Of a stretch of 64,000 bases of DNA, positions 43,181-50,525 are shown piece after piece. The stretch is from contig JAQMWT010000320.1 in assembly GCA_029834535.1 (NCBI GenBank), positions 171,389 to 235,388 on the forward strand. Direction: 5' to 3'. The notes under the pieces were generated by a model. That model was not told the DNA's origin. It made no database searches and saw nothing but the letters and a program-made list of their open reading frames with translations. This DNA is from Chrysophaeum taylorii (Eukaryota; Sar; Pelagophyceae; Pelagomonadales; Pelagomonadaceae). Both the position numbers and the translations under genes were made by a program. Numbering within the stretch: position 1 is the stretch's first letter; each line of letters opens with the position of its first letter.

Positions 43181-43785
43181 GTAAACTCAAGGGTTGGCGG
43201 CGCGTGCGGATCAAAGCAGCTTGGATTGGCGGGGGTGAGAGCGACGAGCTCAAAGGAGAGTGGGGTGTGTGGGTGTGAGCACGAGTGGGTTTACGCCGAA
43301 CTTACTGGGGTTAGAGATTGGGAGTAGGTGAACTTACTGGCCTGCACTTGTCATATATAAAACTGACATCATCAGAACGGAGTAGGGTGCCCCTGAAAAG
43401 GGGGGGGCAGGAAGAGGGGTAAGCCTTAGGAAGGGGGAGTTGCCGCCACAGGACTCCCCTGGTAAGAATTCGAGCTGCCCCAGCGAGGTGCTAGCGCGAG
43501 GAGCGCGGCTTCGCCTTACGAGCATCTCGTGAACGAATCTTCTGGTAAACGCGGGTGATGACCGGTTCAGGAACTCGGCCACTGCGTAAAGTAAACTTGG
43601 GGATCAACACATCAATCTCGTGCGGAGCGAAATCCGTGACACAAGGAGTTGTGTTGGAGGAAATTCTGGACTTGTCGGTGAAACTTCGACCTTCAACGTC
43701 CTTGAACTCGGGCTTGAGTTTGCGGTGCGTGAGAGGTCGGCTTGAAATAAGCCACATCATCGTTCGGACCCAAATCGGAATAGAA

Positions 43786-44118
43786 CTAACTAACTAACTA
43801 ACTTCAGACCTCTCCCGAGCATGGGAGCCAGGCCGGACCGACAGGTGCCAGTCCGGAATCACGGGCCTGTAGACGAGGAGCGCCGAAAGGTCGGTCGGCG
43901 GAGAGTGACCATCAAGCTTGTCGCCATGCGACGAGGAGACCGCGATGTGACTGACAACCCACTCGTCGATAACCTTCCGTCTTCGCCCCCCGGCCATACC
44001 TCGTCCCACTGCGAACGTTCCGGCTGCCAACCGGCCCGCCCGGGAGGCGAATAGGTGCCAACCTACGCCGGGAGGGCGGATACCCTCGCAAGGCTCAGGA
44101 TTCATGAGGCACCGTCCT
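43786..44118 (-). mobile_element. SINE-like (or 5'-truncated LINE) insertion with 10-bp target duplication
   Basis: 333 bp absent from copy 2 interrupt the end of the element's coding region. The flanks CGGAATAGAA at 43776-43785 and 44119-44128 are a perfect 10-bp target duplication. Read on the minus strand the insert ends in four GTTA/TTAG units next to the duplication, as non-LTR retroposons do. I could not find convincing tRNA-type A and B boxes, so it may be a LINE-derived fragment. The frame 43794-44105 within it shows nothing recognisable. Confidence 0.85.
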
Positions 44119-45475
44119 CGGAATAGAAATGTACAGCAACACGATCATTTTGGTAATCGTAAGGCTCATAAACTTCAGCAACATAAATCTTCTTGCGCCA
44201 ATCAGAGCGCTTCCGGTCAGGAACCCGGAAAACAACAAACTTACCGTGCTGATAATCATCACGGAAGGTTTCTTCGGGTTTGCGGATGGCTCGATCAACG
44301 ATCGGAGGTACCATCACAGGCGTGATCTGACTAACATGAACACGTCGTTCTTCGGGCGGAGAGTCAAGAGACTCAATCCTATAGGTGACCGGGGAAAGGC
44401 GTTCCTTGATAATAAACGGTCCTCGCCATTCCGGTCGAAGTTTGTTCTGAAGGAAAGGAGTGTAGAGCAAAACATGCGATCCTTTCTTGTACTCAACATC
44501 GACATGATCGGCATTGTAGGCCAATCGTTGTTTCTTCAAATCTTTATCACGAGCCTCGCGGACGATCTTCGTATAATACTTCAATCGTTCACGAGTTTCG
44601 GCGACTGCATCAAAGCGAGTCTTCGGCAATAATCGCGTATCAAAGTCAATAAGCGTGTAGTCAGTCGGCAGCATCGGCTGACGGTTCAGGCGCAGCATAA
44701 AGGGAGAAATCTGCGAGCCTGGAATAAACTTGCGGTTATAGCAAAACGCAATATAATGAGCAAAGTCAGGCCAATCCGTGATGTTCCGGCCCTGAAGGCA
44801 AGCACGGAGGAAGGCCTTGATAAATAGGTTTACACGCTCAGCCGGGTTCGACTGGGCATGATAAGGAATCATACTTTGGTATCGTGTGTTGAAGAGATGG
44901 CAAAACTCGCGCATCAACTTGTTCACGAACTCTTTACCGTTGTCGGTACGAATCATCTGGGGCAAGTAGCCCTTGAGAAGAATGTTAATGACAAAAGACT
45001 CGAGGACAGACTCAGCAGTCTTATCGTTCAAAACATCCAGACTCAAGAATTGCGAGAACGGATCAAAAAACACTAGAAGATACGTCTCGGGACCAGCGCT
45101 GGGCAAGGGTCCAAATAAATCCATGCAAAGGACAGCACCATCACCATCGTAGACGGGCTGCTGCAAGAGTCCAGCTCGTTTCGGCTCAGGCGCACGAGCT
45201 TTCTGGCAAACTAAACATTCAGCAATGAAGACTCCAACTTCGTTCGACATGTGAGGCCACCAAAATCGTTCTTGGATAGCCTGGACGGTACTGTGACGTC
45301 CCATATGACCACCGTTAACCGGAGTGTCATGGTAGAGTCGAATAATGCGCTTGCGCAACGTAGCAGGTGCAACAATCATCGGGTGCAAATCAGCAGAAAT
45401 GCGGTAAAGAACGTCTTTAACGACTTCGAATCGTTCGTTCGCTCGGGAACGTCGCGGCGTCTGACCTTGGGCCAT
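44102..45475 (-). CDS. Retrotransposon integrase (copy 1), end replaced by the SINE-like insert
   Basis: Zinc-binding HHCC domain: H at LYHDTPVNGGH and CLVCQKA (residues ~50-95). Catalytic DDE core: first Asp in CMDLFGPLP (~118), second in RTDNGKEF (~178), Glu in NPAERVN (~214), spaced as expected. A C-terminal GPY/F-like stretch (LRPEWRGPFIIKERLSPVTY) follows, then a short chromo-like segment (IYVAEVYEPYDY). Acts in the nucleus to join element cDNA to host DNA. It is in the same frame as the upstream RT frame and separated from it only by one TGA at 45476-45478, which is CGA in copy 2; originally one polyprotein. The last five residues before the stop come from the SINE-like insert, so the normal C-terminus (continuing near 43490-43760) is cut off. 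Confidence 0.9.
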   Translation of the reverse strand: MAQGQTPRRSRANERFEVVKDVLYRISADLHPMIVAPATLRKRIIRLYHDTPVNGGHMGRHSTVQAIQERFWWPHMSNEVGVFIAECLVCQKARAPEPKRAGLLQQPVYDGDGAVLCMDLFGPLPSAGPETYLLVFFDPFSQFLSLDVLNDKTAESVLESFVINILLKGYLPQMIRTDNGKEFVNKLMREFCHLFNTRYQSMIPYHAQSNPAERVNLFIKAFLRACLQGRNITDWPDFAHYIAFCYNRKFIPGSQISPFMLRLNRQPMLPTDYTLIDFDTRLLPKTRFDAVAETRERLKYYTKIVREARDKDLKKQRLAYNADHVDVEYKKGSHVLLYTPFLQNKLRPEWRGPFIIKERLSPVTYRIESLDSPPEERRVHVSQITPVMVPPIVDRAIRKPEETFRDDYQHGKFVVFRVPDRKRSDWRKKIYVAEVYEPYDYQNDRVAVHFYSEDGAS

Positions 45476-48400
45476 TCAGTAGCGAATATCCTCGCAAGTA
45501 GCATCAGATTCTTGCTCACGTGCGATCTCAGCGAGCGTCATATTATCGGGTATCTTATCGATATAGTCTTTGTAAGCGGCTGCGTCCTTGAAGATCTGTG
45601 GCTCATCGCGCGCACGGTTCTTCCGACGTTGTCTCGTAGCGTGAGACGTAGCCAATTTTATCGGATCCTTTTCAGGATCTTCTTCCTCGTCTTCCGGCAG
45701 TTCGGTCGTAATAAACGACATTATGAAGTGGCAGCCGGAGGCGGGAATTCCTCGGTCATCAACAGGTCGGGGAAGCTCTTGGAACACCAAATAAGCGTGG
45801 TTCAAAGGCTCTCCAAACTCGTCAGTCTCGATGACATGGTCTATCGGATTGCGGGAGAGACAGTCAGGGATACTCATTCCCGGTGACTTTCCCGGCTTGA
45901 AACCAAGTTCAGGGTCAAAATTGGCGAGGCGCATCGCCCAACGAGCCAGCTGCCCAGACGAGTGCGTCGCCTTGCGTAAAAACGTCAAATTTCGGTGATC
46001 GGTCTCCGAAACAGTCCTGTGCCCTTCGATGCAGGCTCGAAAGTGCTCTAGAGAAAGTATAACTGCCAGTAGCTCTAGCCGACGGGGCTCGTAATTGCGG
46101 ATCTGCTTCGGCACAGCTCGGCTCCAATATTCAATCACTCGTTCTTCTCGAGTCACTCTTCCAGCATCGTCCTTGACTTCGACAATCTGGAAGAGATATG
46201 CTCCAAGTCCATCCTTGGAAGTATCGGATCGGATCTGAAAAGGCAGATCATAATCGGGGTGGTAGACTCCACGGGAATCAACCAAAGCTTCAATAATCGT
46301 ATCCCAAGCTTCCTGACACTCGGGCGTCCATTCGAACTTTACACCTTCGAGGCATAATCGTCTCAGCGGTTCCACGATCTTCGAATAGCCCTTCACATAT
46401 CGCCGGCAATAAATACTCATGCCGATGAAAGAGCGTATCTGGGTCTTCGGGGAAGTATTTGGCAAAGTACCTGGAATCGGCATCTTCTGCAGTGCTTCCA
46501 GCGTCTTCGGATTCGGCTTCAAGCCTTCTGGGGTAGAAATGTGTCCCAGAAATTCTATATCATCCTTGAGAAGGTGGAACTTCGCGGTTCGACCGCTGTA
46601 CCCTCTCTGTGCCAAATGACACATCACTTCGATCAAGACTTGTAAATGTCGATGAAGATCGTCGGATCCCATCATAATATCGTCAACAAACGCAACCAAG
46701 TCCCGATACATCCATTTCGGAAGGTCGCTCGCCATTTGCTTGCAGAAAAGAGCTCCGGCCGTCTTCACACCTAGAGGCAATCGCAAGAAACTATGAGCGC
46801 CAAGTGGGCTAACCATCGTGACAGCGTCTTGCGCTGCCGGATCCAGACGAAGGTTGTGGTATCCCCATCTAATATCAATGCATGTCCGCCATCGTCGCAT
46901 AGCGAGAAAAGCTAAAGCATCATCCTGTCGAATGTTCGGCCGACTGTCATTGACCAATTGATCGTTGAGCTGACGTAAGTTAACTGCAGCACGGAACGCG
47001 TTTGACGTTCCAATCTCAGCTCCTTTCTTCGGAAGCATCAACACAGGAAAGCCCAAAGGCGAGTTGGCCGGACGAAAGACTCCATCCCGGCACCACTCGC
47101 TGATCTGCTTGCGGAGACAATCGAGCTTCGCAGGCGTCAATCGGTAGGGCGTCATCTTAATCGGTCGCGGATTCGCGTCTTTGGATCGTAGAGACACAGG
47201 AGGCGAGTCCACAGGTCTCATAATCGGGTCGAAAAAGGCCCAAGAATACTGTACACAGTGACGGAGCATCCGTTTCGCCTCGTCATCTAAGTGCGGATTG
47301 TCAGGAATTCCCAGCTCCTGAACAACCTTGTCAACTTCTTCCTTCGTATGAACTTGAACTTTCATAGCTTCATTATCCTTGACATGCTCGGGAGTTTGTG
47401 GCAGCGGTGCACCCTCAGCATCGCGCGGCGCATCTTTCCATGGCACATCGAACTTTTTCTCATATTTAAGTCTCACTTCCGGGTGGCTTTTGTTGATCCT
47501 CTCGCCTTTGACACGAACACTCGGCTCGCTCTTAATCTTCGGTTCCCGATCTCGCTCAGGATCTAGCGGAACATCCAAATTTGGTTGTCGGGGGGGGGCA
47601 GCAAAAGAAGCATGAGACGTCCCCGGCTCATCTGTTGCAGGCGGAATCAACGGTACCTCTGGAGGTTTCCATTTGGTGCGATCTTGGAGATCATCAGTCG
47701 ACACCAATCTTACGACACGTGTGCGCGTGTTTAACAGCGGAGCTTGTACGTGACGAAGGGTGGTTTCATCAAATTGCAAATAATAATCAAACGGTCGCTC
47801 TGCAGAACTCAACGCTGACGGCAAAGCTTCGCCGCTCAGGTGAAAATCCTTGGTCACAGAGTTGTGCAGATCGAGTACTAATAAGGTCGTCGTGTCTGGT
47901 GGTACGACGGACGCCAAGTGTTTCAACGAGGTCGTCCTGGAGAAGCCGGCCCAATCAAAATCAAGGGGCATCGTCAGCAACTCCGAAGTCATTTTCAGAT
48001 TCAGAGATCTGTAATCGGAACGGTGCGGTCCTACGCGAAGCGGGACACGCGTAACGGTATAAGCTGCGTCTGTCGCGGCTCGTGATGATCCTAAATTGTT
48101 CATCTGAAGTAAATGTCGTTCGTCGGCGTAGCCAAGCGCAGCGGCGAACTTTCGTTGCATATTCTTGCAAGTCTTTGGAACTGCGCGCAAATGGAGCGGG
48201 TGGCTGGAAACCAACAATCGCACGCGACAGCTCTTCAAACTGGGCGTTATGTTGTAAAAATTGACGACGTGCACGTAAGGGTGCAAACGTGCAACGTAAG
48301 AAATAATCGAGGCCTCCTGCTCTATCAACCACATGAAGAAATCAGCCATCTTGCATAATTTCATCGTCCAGTGGGTAGCGGTGACTCCCTTGCCAACATC

Positions 48401-49231
48401 TCTGGAAGTCAAGTTGCACAGAGCGGAGTGTACGCAGGGTGGCGACGCGACACACATCGACGACGACCATTCCGCGTAGGGTAAATAAGATTCGATCAAC
48501 CGTAAGTTTGTAACATAGCGACCACACAGTGTGTGCTGCACCACAGGAATATTCGGAAAGTTCTTGTGGTGGATCTGGTTGGCGGTGTCCGACGCATCGA
48601 GTGCTAGCACGACTCGAAACGACGTCCCACACATTTCGTTGGCTCTTTGGAGACCTAAAGTACTGCCTCCGGCTCCACTGAACAGCATCACCACCTTGCG
48701 ATAAGTGATTGGAAGCCATTGAACCTTTTCGTATCGGCGGCGGATCTCCGCTTCGGTGATCTCGCGGCACTTCTTTTCATCTTCTTCCGACCCTCGAGCG
48801 AAATCGTCGCTGCCTTCGGGTCGTCTGAGGTTGGACTTGTCCGCCATAGCGGTCGTGGCGTCCTTCTGCGCCGTGCTCAACAACATCGGCGGGGGAGACG
48901 CGTCGCAATGCGTCAAATGACTAGCGACGGAAACGGTGAAAGAAAGGTCCCCCTTGTCGTATCCTTCTTCACATTCTTTCGTAAGTTCGTTGATCGTAGA
49001 GACGTTCAACTCACCTTCGTACCTAACAATACCGCCAATCGCAAGGACTTCGCCTTGAGTGACGACCGTCGGCACTTCTTCCGCGGCAGTAACCGCAACC
49101 CGAGCAGCGGACCGGTCGTGGTCTTCGCAAGAAGAACACATTCTTTCGACAACTCCCAACTGCTCGTTTTCAGCAAACGTAGCAACGAAAACCTGTCCCA
49201 TTTCCATAGGTTTCGACAAAATAACCGGCAA
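45476..49231 (-). CDS. Methyltransferase-reverse transcriptase-RNase H polyprotein (copy 1, 1,251 aa)
   Basis: Residues 1-110: the segment after the protease (PVILSKPME...). Residues 180-445: C5-cytosine DNA methyltransferase (separate entry). Residues ~540-610: basic/Pro linker. Residues ~615-900: Ty3/gypsy reverse transcriptase with PYRLTPAKLDCLRKQI, GFPVLMLPKKG, CIDIRWGYHNLRL, LPLGVKTAGALFCKQM and the catalytic AFVDDI box (847-852). Residues ~995-1115: RNase H with Asp1003 (RSDTSKDGLGAYL), Glu1053 (LELLAVILSLEHF) and Asp1078 (ETDHRNL). It ends DIRY then TGA, directly followed by the integrase ATG in the same frame. The methionine at 49231 is only the first one in this frame; the frame is open upstream into the protease region, so translation probably enters by read-through of a larger polyprotein. 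All catalytic residues of RT and RNase H are present. Confidence 0.95.
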   Translation of the reverse strand: MPVILSKPMEMGQVFVATFAENEQLGVVERMCSSCEDHDRSAARVAVTAAEEVPTVVTQGEVLAIGGIVRYEGELNVSTINELTKECEEGYDKGDLSFTVSVASHLTHCDASPPPMLLSTAQKDATTAMADKSNLRRPEGSDDFARGSEEDEKKCREITEAEIRRRYEKVQWLPITYRKVVMLFSGAGGSTLGLQRANEMCGTSFRVVLALDASDTANQIHHKNFPNIPVVQHTLCGRYVTNLRLIESYLPYAEWSSSMCVASPPCVHSALCNLTSRDVGKGVTATHWTMKLCKMADFFMWLIEQEASIISYVARLHPYVHVVNFYNITPSLKSCRVRLLVSSHPLHLRAVPKTCKNMQRKFAAALGYADERHLLQMNNLGSSRAATDAAYTVTRVPLRVGPHRSDYRSLNLKMTSELLTMPLDFDWAGFSRTTSLKHLASVVPPDTTTLLVLDLHNSVTKDFHLSGEALPSALSSAERPFDYYLQFDETTLRHVQAPLLNTRTRVVRLVSTDDLQDRTKWKPPEVPLIPPATDEPGTSHASFAAPPRQPNLDVPLDPERDREPKIKSEPSVRVKGERINKSHPEVRLKYEKKFDVPWKDAPRDAEGAPLPQTPEHVKDNEAMKVQVHTKEEVDKVVQELGIPDNPHLDDEAKRMLRHCVQYSWAFFDPIMRPVDSPPVSLRSKDANPRPIKMTPYRLTPAKLDCLRKQISEWCRDGVFRPANSPLGFPVLMLPKKGAEIGTSNAFRAAVNLRQLNDQLVNDSRPNIRQDDALAFLAMRRWRTCIDIRWGYHNLRLDPAAQDAVTMVSPLGAHSFLRLPLGVKTAGALFCKQMASDLPKWMYRDLVAFVDDIMMGSDDLHRHLQVLIEVMCHLAQRGYSGRTAKFHLLKDDIEFLGHISTPEGLKPNPKTLEALQKMPIPGTLPNTSPKTQIRSFIGMSIYCRRYVKGYSKIVEPLRRLCLEGVKFEWTPECQEAWDTIIEALVDSRGVYHPDYDLPFQIRSDTSKDGLGAYLFQIVEVKDDAGRVTREERVIEYWSRAVPKQIRNYEPRRLELLAVILSLEHFRACIEGHRTVSETDHRNLTFLRKATHSSGQLARWAMRLANFDPELGFKPGKSPGMSIPDCLSRNPIDHVIETDEFGEPLNHAYLVFQELPRPVDDRGIPASGCHFIMSFITTELPEDEEEDPEKDPIKLATSHATRQRRKNRARDEPQIFKDAAAYKDYIDKIPDNMTLAEIAREQESDATCEDIRY
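47897..48694 (-). other. C5-cytosine DNA methyltransferase domain inside pol (copy 1)
   Basis: Residues 180-445 of the pol frame. Motif I FSGAGGSTLG (184-193) binds S-adenosylmethionine; motif II LALDASDTANQIHHKNFPN (209-227); motif IV SPPC (263-266) with the catalytic cysteine 266 after the Pro pair; motif VI is IEQE (303-306) where the family has ENV; motif VIII CRVRLLVSS (335-343); motif IX LKMTSELLTMPLDFDW (412-427); a motif X-like VVPP (442-445) where most have GNAVPP. The ~65 residues between VIII and IX would be a small target-recognition region. The order and spacing are those of Dcm/DNMT-type enzymes. The usual Asn and Val of motif VI are missing although the Glu is kept, so activity needs proof. 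Confidence 0.9.
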
Positions 49232-50525
49232 ATTGTAAGTTCGACCGGGCTCGATTTGAAACGCGCGCAGCGTAAGCCACTACTTCTCGCGCGTCTTCTC
49301 CCGGAGCTGGGGAGAATTTGGTCGTAGCATGTCCCCGCGTAGCCAAGGCTACCGTGCGTTCCGGCGGCGGGCTTCGGAGATCTTTAATCGTGCTCAAACG
49401 AGCGTAAACTCGAGTCTTGACCAGGTCGAGACTCTTCCGAAAGGCATCGTGTTGATGATTGTAAATCGGTACGGTTATCGGATCTCGATCGTAAATAGAT
49501 CGAAAGGTCACGATTGGTGCATCGATTCGTTCGTCCTTGAACTTAATCTTCTTGCGCCCGTAGACGACTTGGGTTCGATAAAAACAGATCCGATCGTGGG
49601 GATAGTCCACGACGGCTCCTAAAACTCGTATATCGCGCCCTCCCAACAGGAACAGATAGTTCGTATCGGCCACAATAGCGACAATGGGGGCGGCGATGTT
49701 GTCGGCGAGGGCGACCCGAATCGCGATCCAACGAAAGATCGTCGTCGTATTCAACCCTGATCCGTACAGCTTGCGCTTAATCGGAAGTTCGCCTTTATCG
49801 AAAATCAACTGATCTTTGGCCAACTTTCTGACCATTTCTCGGCAAATAAAAGAAACATCTGCCATTCCATCGACACCGATGGTCGTCGAGAATTTCGGTC
49901 CGTCACGATTCCTGTAGATGTGACAGGCTATAAACGTAAGAGTACCCGTATCTAAACAACTGATGGTAACCAAATCATCTTCGATCGTCTTGCCGTCTCG
50001 CGGCGTCAACGAAGTGTGAGCACGTCGGGCTCTGACTCGCTCATCTACGGGGTTGGGCATCGATACCGCGGCTTGAGTTTTCGTATCATCTGTTGTTGGC
50101 GTCATCGACGTAACGCTCGCGGCAGCCTCTTTATCTGGCGGCTTCCGCTCTTCCTCCAAGACAATCTCGGAGGGAATCAGTGCTGGTAGGGGATCCTGAT
50201 CTTCGTAGTTCTCGGAAGCAAAGGACCTCTCCCATAACTCATTCATTTCGTCTTTCCAGAATGCATCCGTAGATTCATTCGTCGTTGGTTGATCATCACC
50301 ATCATCGGCGATCGGTTCCGTGTCGGCTGCGGCTTCGAGTCCGTAGCTGAGCGGTTGTTCTGGTGGCTTCTTTAGCAAGAAGTTCCGAGTTCTCGTCCAC
50401 CAATCCTGCAGGTTCCACGTCGGCTCGTCTTCGTCCCAATTCAGAACGCTGCTAATCTTCTTCTTAAGTCTATCCTTTTCTTCCGGCGGCGTGTCCATGG
50501 CTCTATCCGTAGTAATCGAAACCAA
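49170..50525 (-). CDS. Retropepsin-like protease region (copy 1), in a different frame from its neighbours
   Basis: 451 residues from the frame start; the first in-frame methionine may not be the real start. Residues ~1-190 are an acidic, low-complexity linker. Residues ~212-320 follow the retroviral protease plan: STTIGVDGMADVSFICREMVR (active-site turn), then a hydrophobic strand pattern, then FLLGGRDIRVLGAVVDY, which matches the I-L-G-x-D-x-L flap end. The active-site triplet is Asp-Gly-Met (219-221) in place of Asp-(Thr/Ser)-Gly; a plain DTG occurs earlier (192-194) but lacks the surrounding pattern. It should mature the polyprotein if active. The frame is -1 relative to the upstream 50441-51748 frame and the downstream pol frame returns to that original frame, which suggests two compensating indels or frameshifting. 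Confidence 0.7.
   Translation of the reverse strand: MVSITTDRAMDTPPEEKDRLKKKISSVLNWDEDEPTWNLQDWWTRTRNFLLKKPPEQPLSYGLEAAADTEPIADDGDDQPTTNESTDAFWKDEMNELWERSFASENYEDQDPLPALIPSEIVLEEERKPPDKEAAASVTSMTPTTDDTKTQAAVSMPNPVDERVRARRAHTSLTPRDGKTIEDDLVTISCLDTGTLTFIACHIYRNRDGPKFSTTIGVDGMADVSFICREMVRKLAKDQLIFDKGELPIKRKLYGSGLNTTTIFRWIAIRVALADNIAAPIVAIVADTNYLFLLGGRDIRVLGAVVDYPHDRICFYRTQVVYGRKKIKFKDERIDAPIVTFRSIYDRDPITVPIYNHQHDAFRKSLDLVKTRVYARLSTIKDLRSPPPERTVALATRGHATTKFSPAPGEDAREVVAYAARVSNRARSNLQFAGYFVETYGNGTGFRCYVC

Larger units (their letters stand above)
42358..43352 (+). mobile_element. 995-bp insertion in the copy-1 LTR with decayed Pif1/Helitron-type helicase
   Basis: Interrupts the LTR between GATGATGTC and ATATA; TGTC is present on both sides (42354-42357, 43349-43352) and may be a 4-bp target duplication. 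It contains a (TTTG)/(TCTG) repeat at 42376-42415, a helicase remnant at 42470-43000 and 19-bp repeats from 43053. Ends do not show the TC...CTRR termini of canonical Helitrons, so the element class is not settled. Confidence 0.7.
42142..43450 (-). repeat. 3' LTR of copy 1, split by a 995-bp insertion
   Basis: LTR sequence occupies 42142-42357 and 43353-43450. Its terminal TGTGGCG has become TGTGGTG at 42142, a CpG-to-TpG change against the partner LTR. Without the insertion it is 314 bp, like the 315-bp 5' LTR. The polypurine-like tract next to it reads AGGGGAG on the element strand. Confidence 0.9.

Noticed and set aside
42142-43450. Copy-1 left LTR as a separate ~1.3-kb LTR family
   Set aside because: Removing the 995-bp insertion gives the same 314-315 bp LTR as on the right side.
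49543-49731. Short frame MDRDSGRPRRQHRRPHCRYC in copy 1 with an equivalent in copy 2 (58310-58498)
   Set aside because: Alternative frame inside the protease region; its conservation follows from the overlapping protease code.
50131-50525. DTG triplets (LDTGT) as the protease active site
   Set aside because: The sequence around them lacks the hydrophobic-D-x-G-A-x-x-S/T-F-I pattern, which is met by the later VDGMADVSFI.
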